Made by a program: the position numbers and the translations under genes | Assembly: GCA_900547395.1 (NCBI GenBank) | Contig: URGP01000010.1 | Coordinates: forward strand, 42,112-106,111 | Length of the DNA stretch: 64,000 bases | Origin: an uncultured Opitutales bacterium | GTDB lineage: Bacteria; Verrucomicrobiota; Verrucomicrobiia; Opitutales; Intestinicryptomonadaceae | Reading direction: 5' to 3' | The notes under the pieces: model-generated | Databases searched by the model: none | What the model was told of the DNA's origin: nothing | The model's input: only the letters and a program-made list of their open reading frames with translations | Shown here: piece by piece, positions 46,500 to 54,489 of the stretch | Layout of the letters: the number at the start of each line of letters is the position of its first letter | Numbering within the stretch: the stretch's first letter is position 1

Positions 46500-47852
46500 A
46501 TGAATATCAGCAGAAGAAAATTCTTAAAAGGTGCGGCAATGGCGGCAATGTTTCCTTTGATATATAAGGGAAATTTGTTTGCGGCGGGAAATTCCGCGCC
46601 AAACAGCCGTTGCAATCTCGGCGTAATCGGCATCGGCAAACAGTGCGACGGGCATTTGAACAGCCTTACAGACTTGCCTTATGTTCGCGTTACGGCAATT
46701 TGCGACGTTGACGACAAGCGTTTGAAGTATTGGTCTGATAGAATTGTCGAAAAATACACAAGAAAAGAATTCGCGTTCGACAAGCCCAAATGCTGCAAGG
46801 ACTTCCGCGAAATATTGGCGGATCCGTCCATAGACGCGGTGTATATCACTACTCCCGACCACTGGCACGCAATAATGTCGATTTTGGCGGCGCGCGCGGG
46901 CAAGGCGATTTACTGCGAAAAGCCAATGACTTTCACAATGGAAGAAGCCCGCAGGGTAACCAAGGCGGTAAAGGATGCGGGTGTTGTTTTCCAGGTAGGT
47001 TCGCAACAGCGGAGCATGGAAGGCTTCCGCCATGCCTGCCAGCTTGTCCAAAACGGGTATTTGGGCGAAATAAAGGAATGCTGGTGCAGGCTTAACTATT
47101 CATTGGCGTCAACTCGCAACTGGAAATATGAAGACGTCCCCGCAGGCGTCGATTGGGACATGTGGTGCGGACCCGCTCCCTACAATCCTTATTCAAGAGA
47201 GCTTTTGCCAATGCTTTCCGACAATCCGAATCCGTATAACGAGCATGGATTTCCCGCATGGAGAGACCACCTCGACTACGGCAACTCAAATCAGGCGGAC
47301 TTCGGCGCGCACCACTACGACATCGCGATGTGGGGTTTGGGCTTGGACGGAAAAGGTCCGAAGCGCGTCGTTGTTTTGGACAACGCAAACCTTCCCGGAA
47401 CGCCTGGCAAGAGGCAGTATTATTACGAAACGGAAGCGGGAACGAAAATTTTCAAGGGAAATCCGTCGAAGGATGTCTGCCCCGTCGATTATGCGGTGGT
47501 GTTTGTGGGAACCGAAGGCGTTGTCGCGGCCGACAGAGGCGGCATGAACGCATTCTGGGCAAACAAAAAATACTTTTACGACATGAAAATCGGAGATGGC
47601 GACATTGTCCGCCGGAGAGCTCCCGGCAACGAGCACCGCGATTGCTTCTTTAACGCAGTCTTTAACGGTGCTCCCGTTACCGCTCCCGTTGAAGGCGGCA
47701 TGACTTCGGCGGAAGTTTCCATCATGGGCAATATCGCCTACCGCCTGGGCAGGTCCTTGGAATGGGATTGGCGCAAGGGGGAATTCGTAAACGACGACGA
47801 GGCAAACAAGCTTCGTGTCCGCCCAAATCGCGGAGAATGGGCGTTGATTTAA
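46500..47852 (+). CDS. Tat-exported Gfo/Idh/MocA family oxidoreductase, second paralogue
   Basis: 450 residues with a twin-arginine signal (NISRRKFLKGAAMAAMF, RR at 5-6). The Rossmann motif CNLGVIGIGKQCDGHLNSL, TTPDHWHAIMSI, YCEKPMTFTMEEARR and WRDHLDYGNSNQADFGAHHY match the paralogue at 34231 throughout, including the C-terminal RPNRGEWA. It would act in the periplasm with bound NAD(P). It is followed 30 bp later by a ThuA protein and then by a ThuA fusion, whereas the other copy is followed by a HEAT protein without ThuA. A sugar or amino-sugar substrate is likely but not determinable. Confidence 0.93.
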   Translation: MNISRRKFLKGAAMAAMFPLIYKGNLFAAGNSAPNSRCNLGVIGIGKQCDGHLNSLTDLPYVRVTAICDVDDKRLKYWSDRIVEKYTRKEFAFDKPKCCKDFREILADPSIDAVYITTPDHWHAIMSILAARAGKAIYCEKPMTFTMEEARRVTKAVKDAGVVFQVGSQQRSMEGFRHACQLVQNGYLGEIKECWCRLNYSLASTRNWKYEDVPAGVDWDMWCGPAPYNPYSRELLPMLSDNPNPYNEHGFPAWRDHLDYGNSNQADFGAHHYDIAMWGLGLDGKGPKRVVVLDNANLPGTPGKRQYYYETEAGTKIFKGNPSKDVCPVDYAVVFVGTEGVVAADRGGMNAFWANKKYFYDMKIGDGDIVRRRAPGNEHRDCFFNAVFNGAPVTAPVEGGMTSAEVSIMGNIAYRLGRSLEWDWRKGEFVNDDEANKLRVRPNRGEWALI

Positions 47853-47882
47853 ATTTAAAAAAAACAACAGAAAGGTCTTAAC

Positions 47883-49124
47883 ATGAAAAAAACATCATTG
47901 ATTTTGGCATCGGCATTTATTGCGTCGGCATTTGTTTTGGCAGCTCCGAAGAAAACTTCGGCTTTTCCGAAAGATTTCGACCCCCTTGTAAATACCAAGA
48001 AGGAAACCACAAACTACGTAAACTTCAAGAAAGACAAGAATACCGGTGAAATCTTTACGGAATATCTTTGCGACAAGGTGATGACCGAAGAGGAAATCGC
48101 AAAAACGATGGAAGCCACTCCGAAGGTTCCGAGAATCAAAAAAGTCCGCAACTTTTTGGTTTGGGACAGAACCGAAGGTTTCCGCCATACGGAAGGCATT
48201 CCTGCGCTTCGCACTTTTTTGGAATGCCTTGAAAAGAAGTCGAACGGAAAGCTTGCAATGCACTTTACAGACGACCGCAAGGAATTTGAAACTCTCGAAA
48301 GTTTGAAGAAGTACGACTGTGTAATCATAAACAACTGCACGGGGCGTTTCTTTGAATCTTACAGAGGAGTTCGCGAAGGCTACAAGGGCGACCAGTTCCG
48401 CGAAAAGACCGAAGGCATGACAGGCGATGAAAAGAGGGAAGACGAAAAGATGAACTACATCTGCCGCGACAACCTCATCCGCTATGTCGCAGAAGGCGGC
48501 GGCATTATGGGAGCTCATGCTGCATGCGATGCTATGGATTGCCGCGACAACAAGCACAAGTTTGAAGAAAAATCTCCCGAACTTATCGACATTTTGAAAA
48601 AGTGCGACGCCTGGGATGATGTGAAAAACGAAGAAAAGTTTTCCGCATATCCCGTCATGATGGGCGGCAGATTTGCGGGACACCCGTGGGGCGCGGGCAA
48701 CAAGGAGGAAACTTTCATTATTGAAGACCCGAAACACCCAATCGTAAAGGGCATTTGGGCTGAAGACTCCTTTAAGCTTCAAGACGAAATTTACACGTTT
48801 ATCGAAGCTTACGGCTACGACCGCAACAAGCAGCGCATCTTGATTTCAATCGACTACGACAAGAGCCCGCTAAACGATGGTGCGGACCCGATGACCCGCA
48901 CGAATCGCAAAAACAAGGACTTCGGCTTGGTCTGGGTAAAGGAATTCGGCAAGGGCAGAATTTTCTACGGCGCATTCGGGCACAGAAAAGACGTTTACTA
49001 TCGCAATCCCGAAGTTTGCGAAATGTATATGCGCGGTCTTTTGTTTGCCTCGGGGGAAACAAAGATTAACAAGAAGGACTTGAAGCCTTTGGGCGAAAAG
49101 AAAAACCCCTATTACGGAAAATAA
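47883..49124 (+). CDS. Secreted ThuA-domain protein
   Basis: 413 residues with a signal peptide (MKKTSLILASAFIASAFVLA). A ThuA (trehalose-utilisation, glutamine-amidotransferase-like fold) domain covers roughly residues 85-395, with KVRNFLVWDRTEGFRHTEGI, YDCVIINNCTGRFFESYRGV, IMGAHAACDAMDC, YPVMMGGRFAGHPWG and RIFYGAFGHRKDVYYRNPEV. An insertion of about 50 residues (near 165-240) is richer in charge than in the neighbour. In rhizobia/agrobacteria ThuA works with the Gfo/Idh/MocA enzyme ThuB on 3-keto sugars; the same pairing is here, but exported. It is in an operon with the flanking genes. Confidence 0.87.
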   Translation: MKKTSLILASAFIASAFVLAAPKKTSAFPKDFDPLVNTKKETTNYVNFKKDKNTGEIFTEYLCDKVMTEEEIAKTMEATPKVPRIKKVRNFLVWDRTEGFRHTEGIPALRTFLECLEKKSNGKLAMHFTDDRKEFETLESLKKYDCVIINNCTGRFFESYRGVREGYKGDQFREKTEGMTGDEKREDEKMNYICRDNLIRYVAEGGGIMGAHAACDAMDCRDNKHKFEEKSPELIDILKKCDAWDDVKNEEKFSAYPVMMGGRFAGHPWGAGNKEETFIIEDPKHPIVKGIWAEDSFKLQDEIYTFIEAYGYDRNKQRILISIDYDKSPLNDGADPMTRTNRKNKDFGLVWVKEFGKGRIFYGAFGHRKDVYYRNPEVCEMYMRGLLFASGETKINKKDLKPLGEKKNPYYGK

Positions 49125-49137
49125 TTAGAAAATTTTT

Positions 49138-52100
49138 ATGAAAAAATCTTTTATCATGGCACTTGGCGCTCTCTTTGCGGGAGCGGCATTTGCCCAGCAC
49201 TATGAAAGGCCCGACGTGGTCTTGACTGCCGAGCAGGTTAAAATGACCGCCGACGCCGCGCCCAAAAAACTTCATGTTAAGCCTAAAAAAATCCGCAACT
49301 TCCTTGTTTGGAGCAGAACGGAGGGCTTCCGCCACACAGAGGGCATTCCCGCTTTCAACGAGCTTATGAAAGTTCTCGTGGCGCGTTCGGACGGCATGTG
49401 GAAAGTAAAATTTTCCGAAGATGTAAAAGACTTCGAGCTTGAAAATTTAAAGAAGTACGACTGCGTAATCATCAACAACTGCACGGGGCGTTTCTTTGAA
49501 TCTTACAGGGACGAGCGCGAAAAAATGTCGGGTGCGGAAAAGAATGCCGATACCGCCGCAAACATCAAGTATCGCGACAATCTCATAAAGTACGTCGAAG
49601 AAGGTGGCGGCATTATGGGAATGCACGCGGCATGCGACGCCATGGACTGCAAGGACAATTCAAATCCCGGCGAAAAGTTCCCTGCGTATCCCGTCATGAT
49701 GGGCGGCAGGTTTGCGGGGCACCCTTGGGGTGCGGGCAATTCGGCGGTGACAGTATTGGTTGAAGACCCGTCCCATCCTACTTTGCTTGGCTTGTGGGAA
49801 AACAACGAGTTTAAAATCCAAGATGAAATCTACACGTTCATAGAAGAGTACGGTTACGACCGCGACAAGCAGCGCATTTTGCTTTCGCTTGACTTCGACA
49901 GAAGCCCGAAAGACGGTGGCAGAGACCCCATGCTGGAAACCCGCCGCAAAAACAAAGACTTCGGGCTTTCGTGGGTAAAGAAATTCGGCAAGGGCAGAAT
50001 TTTCTACGGAGCGTTCGGGCATCGCTTGGATGTATATTGGCGCAATCCCAAAATTTGCGAGATGTACATGCGCGGCTTGCAGTACGCATCGGGCGATTTG
50101 TCAGCAGATGCAACTCCGCTTGGAAGCGAAGTTCAGAAAAAAGCTCTCGCCGCCGCAAGTGTCAACGCTGTTAAAACTTTGCGCGACATCGACTACGGAG
50201 ATTCTCTCGGTCCGATAGAAACAGTGTTCTTCCGCGCGTATCAGGCGATATCCGAGTCTCCTGAAACGGCTTCGCAAGTCGAAAAAATTTGCGTCTCGGA
50301 ATTAAAGGCGAAAAGCGGAACAAACCGCTACCGCAAAATTTTGTCCGAACTTTTGCAGGTTACAGCCGTAAATTCTACCGCGGCGGACGTGGGCGAAATC
50401 ATAGCAAGGGATTGTGTTGACAAAGACCCGAAGTCGCGCTTTTACACTGAAAGTTTGTTCATCTCTTTGGCTCGTTCAAAGGATAAGGACGCGGTTTCGG
50501 TTTTGAAGAAGCTTTCCTCTAATAAGGCGGACTATATCGCTCGCGATGCCGTCACGGCGTTGTCGTACCACAAAGATTCTTCTATTTTGGAATTTTTGAA
50601 AGGCAAGTTTGCGTCGGCAAACAAGTCCGGAGACACAAAAATGGCTTGGACTGCGGCTTCTGCAATCGCCCGTTTGGGAACTCCGAACACCTTGCCCGCA
50701 TTGGCTGATGCTTACAAGTCCGCAAAAAATCCGATGGTGAAAAACCTTTGCGCGGAGCTTATTTTTGCAAACGGCGAACTAAACAAACCTGCGCTTGAAA
50801 AGTTTGCCAATGAAATTGCCTCCGACAAAAACGCCCCCGTCAACTTGCGCACTTTGGCAGCTATTGAGCTTGTCAAAAAAGGCAAGGTTTCAGGCGGCGT
50901 TTTAACACGCGACGTAATCAGAGTTTTGGGCGAAAACAAAAGCGTCAAAATTCCCGCTGAATTGTCGCTTGTAAATCTTCCCGAAGAGGACAAGGCGGAA
51001 ATGATTTACGCATTGGTTAAGCGCGGCGAAGGCTTGGAAGATATTTTGAAAGTCGAACCAAAGACTGCGGGAACAGCCGTAGCCATAACCGAAGCGATTT
51101 CAAAATTCGGCGTTGAAGACGGTATTGCAAAGGCGGTTTCGTTCGTTCCCCTATATGAAAGAAACAACGATTTCCGCAATGCCGCGTTCATTCTTGCTTC
51201 CGCGAAAATCAAGAACAAGCTGCAAAAGTTTACCACGTTTTCCGAAAAGCTTGAAGGCAGGGAGCGCGATTTCATGAAGGTTGTGATTTCCGAACTTGAC
51301 TCTTCTTCTGCCGCCGACTTCATCTTTGGCATTATCAAGGGCAATGCCGACGAAAGCGTGAAGGCGGCAGCTTTCGATTCTCTTAAAAACGCGGTTTTGA
51401 AAAACAGCGAAGTCTTCGTGAGAACCGCCGAGATTTACAACACATTGCCGCAGGGCTTGAAGCGTCCTGCGATGGGCTTGATGGTGACTTGCTCGCGCCG
51501 CGCTTGCGACGACGACATGGTTGCCGCCGCGACAAAGCTTTTCGATTCCGCCAAAACGCCTGCCGAAAAGTCGCAATTCATGCGTTTTGCATCGGCGAAC
51601 AATTCCGATGCGGGCGTAAAAATGTGCTTGCACGCGTTCAAGTCGAACATGCAAAAGCAGGCTCTTTCGGAAATATCGAAATGGAACAACGAAACCGCTC
51701 TTGAACCGCTGGTTTCCCTTGATAAATCGTTGAAAAATCCCGAAGGGCGCAAGGCGGTGCAGTCGGCTATCGTGACAATCTTGGCAAATGCGGGATTGCC
51801 CGACCATTCCGCCGCCGACTACATAATCAAAAACGCCGTGCAAAAATCGGACGCAAAGAAAGTTGAAAAATTGAGGCGCTTGAATTTGGCAAACTTCAAA
51901 ATGGAAGAATTGCCGAACGGAATTAAAGGCACTTGCTTTAAAAATTCCGGCGAATTGAAGTCGGCATTCGATGGCAATCTCGGTTCGAGGTGGAGCTCAG
52001 GCGAAAGCCGCAAGCCGGGGCAGTGGATTCAGTTTGAACTTCCGAAGGTGAGGTTCTTGAGCGAAATCCATTTAAATTCGGCAAATTCTGCGGGAGACGT

Positions 52101-52701
52101 AACTTTGAACCCGAAACTCTTTGCGGGAGAAACTTTGGACGACTTTGATGAAGTGAAGTGCGATGTAAAAACGGAAAAAGGCGTTGTAATTTTGAAGTTT
52201 AATAAGCCTCGTAAAGTCAAGATGGTTCGCGTTGAAAACAACGGCGAAGGCGACAACTGGTGGAGCATACACGAAGTCGTTTTCGTAAATGATCCATCAG
52301 TTTACAAGGAAGGATTAAAGAAAGTCGCAAACGGAATTTCCGCAAGCTCAAGCAGCGGCGCAAACCCGAAGGACGCTTTTGACGGCAACATAAATTCCCG
52401 CTGGTCCACAAACGCCGCGCGCGAGCCCGGGCAGTGGTTTATGATTGCATTCGACAATCCGCGTTCTGTTTCAGAAATCGCCTTGCTTCTTGGCGATTCC
52501 ACGGGCGACAGGGTGTTAAGCCCGACCGTTTTTGCGGGCGATTCCGTTGAAAAAATGGATTCAGTAAAAATCAACTACAAGCGCGACATGAAACAAGACA
52601 CTTTGAAGCTCGAAAAACCCGTGAAGGCTAAATATTTCCGCATTGAAAACAACAAGCAAAGCGGCGGCTATTGGTCGATACACGAAATCGAGGTCAAGTA
52701 G
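49138..52701 (+). CDS. Secreted ThuA-HEAT-F5/8C fusion protein
   Basis: 1187 residues. Signal peptide (MKKSFIMALGALFAGAAFA), then a ThuA domain (about 55-325) closely similar to the preceding gene (KIRNFLVWSRTEGFRHTEGI, RIFYGAFGHRLDVYWRNPKI). Residues about 340-900 are helical HEAT-like repeats homologous to the 738-residue protein at 35603. Two F5/8 type C-like domains end it, starting near residue 919 (SAFDGNLGSRWSSGES) and 1058 (DAFDGNINSRWSTNAA). This architecture is common in Verrucomicrobiota and Planctomycetota. It starts 13 bp after the ThuA gene and is closed by a terminator at 52717. Enzymatic activity is not established for this form. Confidence 0.88.
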   Translation: MKKSFIMALGALFAGAAFAQHYERPDVVLTAEQVKMTADAAPKKLHVKPKKIRNFLVWSRTEGFRHTEGIPAFNELMKVLVARSDGMWKVKFSEDVKDFELENLKKYDCVIINNCTGRFFESYRDEREKMSGAEKNADTAANIKYRDNLIKYVEEGGGIMGMHAACDAMDCKDNSNPGEKFPAYPVMMGGRFAGHPWGAGNSAVTVLVEDPSHPTLLGLWENNEFKIQDEIYTFIEEYGYDRDKQRILLSLDFDRSPKDGGRDPMLETRRKNKDFGLSWVKKFGKGRIFYGAFGHRLDVYWRNPKICEMYMRGLQYASGDLSADATPLGSEVQKKALAAASVNAVKTLRDIDYGDSLGPIETVFFRAYQAISESPETASQVEKICVSELKAKSGTNRYRKILSELLQVTAVNSTAADVGEIIARDCVDKDPKSRFYTESLFISLARSKDKDAVSVLKKLSSNKADYIARDAVTALSYHKDSSILEFLKGKFASANKSGDTKMAWTAASAIARLGTPNTLPALADAYKSAKNPMVKNLCAELIFANGELNKPALEKFANEIASDKNAPVNLRTLAAIELVKKGKVSGGVLTRDVIRVLGENKSVKIPAELSLVNLPEEDKAEMIYALVKRGEGLEDILKVEPKTAGTAVAITEAISKFGVEDGIAKAVSFVPLYERNNDFRNAAFILASAKIKNKLQKFTTFSEKLEGRERDFMKVVISELDSSSAADFIFGIIKGNADESVKAAAFDSLKNAVLKNSEVFVRTAEIYNTLPQGLKRPAMGLMVTCSRRACDDDMVAAATKLFDSAKTPAEKSQFMRFASANNSDAGVKMCLHAFKSNMQKQALSEISKWNNETALEPLVSLDKSLKNPEGRKAVQSAIVTILANAGLPDHSAADYIIKNAVQKSDAKKVEKLRRLNLANFKMEELPNGIKGTCFKNSGELKSAFDGNLGSRWSSGESRKPGQWIQFELPKVRFLSEIHLNSANSAGDVTLNPKLFAGETLDDFDEVKCDVKTEKGVVILKFNKPRKVKMVRVENNGEGDNWWSIHEVVFVNDPSVYKEGLKKVANGISASSSSGANPKDAFDGNINSRWSTNAAREPGQWFMIAFDNPRSVSEIALLLGDSTGDRVLSPTVFAGDSVEKMDSVKINYKRDMKQDTLKLEKPVKAKYFRIENNKQSGGYWSIHEIEVK

Positions 52702-52716
52702 CATTGAAAAATTCGA

Positions 52717-52748
52717 AAATCCGACGCTCGAAATGCGTCGGATTTTTT
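52717..52748 (+). terminator. Rho-independent terminator of the ThuA operon
   Basis: AAATCCGACGC/GCGTCGGATTT stem, seven-base loop, then T-run. Confidence 0.9.
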
Positions 52749-52796
52749 TGCGCAATTTAATTTGATTTTTTCAAAAAAGAATTTAGAGCTTGAATC

Positions 52797-53243
52797 ATGA
52801 TAAAAGCCAAACTCGAAAATTCAAAAAAGTATTCAAAAATTCACCCTTGTTTTGAGCGCGCTTTCCAAGTCCTTGCTGAAATTGCAAAGAATTTTAAAGC
52901 GGAAAACATTGAAGAAAACGGCGTGCGCTATCTCTGCCAAACCTACAAAACCGCGCCCGCATGTGAAAAAAAATCGGAAGTCCACAGGAAGTTTATAGAC
53001 ATTCAGTTTTTGGCAAAAGGCGAAGAAAAAATCCATTTCGGCTCAAAAGACTCCCTCGAAGTTTCCGAAGCTTACGATGGCGAAAAAGACGCCGAATTTT
53101 TGAAGGGCGAAATGGAGGAATTTTGCATTCTGCATTCGGGAGAATTTGCGGTGTTTTTCCCCGAAGACGCGCACCGTCCGGGTTGTATCGCGGGAAGAGA
53201 ACCTTGCGAAGTCCAAAAAGTCGTCGTTAAAATTCCCGTTTGA
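52797..53243 (+). CDS. YhcH/YjgK/YiaL family protein (possible sugar anomerase)
   Basis: 148 residues, the family length. Cupin-like beta-barrel protein; relatives include NanQ, which catalyses anomerisation of sialic acid, and beta-galactosidase beta subunits. Conserved parts are VHRKFIDIQFLAKGEEKIHF, FAVFFPEDAHRPGC and QKVVVKIPV. The His and Glu residues of these motifs bind a metal in characterised members. It follows the ThuA operon terminator and starts anew, then the DUF3142 gene begins 11 bp downstream. The sugar substrate is not known. Confidence 0.88.
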   Translation: MIKAKLENSKKYSKIHPCFERAFQVLAEIAKNFKAENIEENGVRYLCQTYKTAPACEKKSEVHRKFIDIQFLAKGEEKIHFGSKDSLEVSEAYDGEKDAEFLKGEMEEFCILHSGEFAVFFPEDAHRPGCIAGREPCEVQKVVVKIPV

Positions 53244-53253
53244 AATTGTTAAA

Positions 53254-54447
53254 ATGTTTGGGGGATTGAGGTTTGCGTTTGCTATTTTCTGCGCGTTTTT
53301 TGCCGCGCAATTTTGCAAAGCCGCGCAAGTTTATTTGTGGCGTCAAAGCTACGATGAAGATACGGGAAAATCTTTGGAAATTGCGGCGCGGCATTTTGAA
53401 GCCGTAAATTTTTTGCAGGCAAAGATAAGTTTTGACAGAGGCAAGAAGCCGCGCCTTGCGCTTCTTCCTATAAATGCGGATTATTTGCGCGGTTTAAAAG
53501 TAAAAAAAATCGCCTGCATAAGAATTTCAGGGCTTTCGGCGTCAGAAAAAGAGTATGCCGCTCTCGCCCCGAAAATTTCTAAAATAGTTCGTTTTTGCGC
53601 ATTCAAAGCAGCGGAGAGCATTGGAATTGACGAAATTCAAATCGACTTTGATTGTCCCGAATCCAAGCTGGGATTTTACGCGCTGTGGCTTGAAGAGATA
53701 CGCGCTGTTTTGCCAAAAAATCTGCCACTTTCAATAACGGCAGTTCCGTCGCAAATGAACGCGAAAAATTTTGAAAAGGCGGTAAAGCATTGCGATTATT
53801 TTACGCTCCAAATCCACAACATCGCAAACTGCGGCGGCGGGCTTAAAATTTTTGATTTTGAAAATGCGCTTTCGGAAATTCGCCGCGCAGACAAATTCGG
53901 GAAAAATTTTATGGTTGCCCTTCCCACTTATTCGCATTTTGTCGAGATTGGCGAAAACGGCAAATTATCCAAAGTCTTGTCTGAAAATTTTGCGGGAGTT
54001 TCTGAAAGGGCTTCTCTTAGGACTAAAAAAATATCTTCAAATCCCCTTGAAGTCGAAAAGCTTTCGCTTTCAATCAAAGAATTGGAGCTGAAAAATTTTT
54101 GCGGGGAAATCTATTTCAGGCTTCCGTGCGGGAATGAAATTTCAAACTGGTCGCTCGAAACGCTTTTATCTCTTGCAAAAGGGGAAAAATTAAAATTGTC
54201 GCACAGGGTTTTTACGGCGGAAGCGGGAAATGTTTGTGATGTTTTTCTTGAAAACACGGGCAATGTGGATTTATGCGCGCCTTTTGAGGCGTTTTGCAAA
54301 ATCGAAAACGCAAAGTACTGCGAGGGCGTAGGCGGTTTTGTTTTTAATGGCAGAACCGACGGCGGAGTTATTTTGAAAAACGGCGATGATTTAACATTTA
54401 AATTAAAGCCAAATAAAAAAATTAAAATAGGCTGGATAAAAAAATGA
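53254..54447 (+). CDS. DUF3142-like secreted TIM-barrel protein
   Basis: 397 residues from ATG 53254, with a signal peptide (LRFAFAIFCAFFAAQFCKA). The start VYLWRQSYDEDTGKSLEIAA, the strand IDEIQIDFDCPESKLGFYAL and LPLSITAVPSQM plus YFTLQIHN are typical of DUF3142, a glycosidase-like barrel of unknown activity. The last 90 residues are beta-rich (VFTAEAGNVCDVFLENTGN), possibly an Ig-like domain. The open frame extends upstream to 53146, but the longer form overlaps the YhcH gene and lacks a sensible N-terminus. Co-transcribed with YhcH (11-bp gap). Confidence 0.72.
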   Translation: MFGGLRFAFAIFCAFFAAQFCKAAQVYLWRQSYDEDTGKSLEIAARHFEAVNFLQAKISFDRGKKPRLALLPINADYLRGLKVKKIACIRISGLSASEKEYAALAPKISKIVRFCAFKAAESIGIDEIQIDFDCPESKLGFYALWLEEIRAVLPKNLPLSITAVPSQMNAKNFEKAVKHCDYFTLQIHNIANCGGGLKIFDFENALSEIRRADKFGKNFMVALPTYSHFVEIGENGKLSKVLSENFAGVSERASLRTKKISSNPLEVEKLSLSIKELELKNFCGEIYFRLPCGNEISNWSLETLLSLAKGEKLKLSHRVFTAEAGNVCDVFLENTGNVDLCAPFEAFCKIENAKYCEGVGGFVFNGRTDGGVILKNGDDLTFKLKPNKKIKIGWIKK

Positions 54448-54489
54448 GAGATTTTTTATTTTGCCGCGAATATATAAAGAGGAATGTTT

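Noticed and set aside
47895..48782. Long antisense frame opposite the ThuA gene
   Set aside because: The opposite strand encodes an intact, recognisable ThuA protein with signal peptide; the antisense frame is a codon-usage shadow.
53146..54447. Longer form of the DUF3142 protein
   Set aside because: It would overlap about 100 bp of the YhcH gene and bury the signal peptide; ATG 53254 gives a proper secreted protein.
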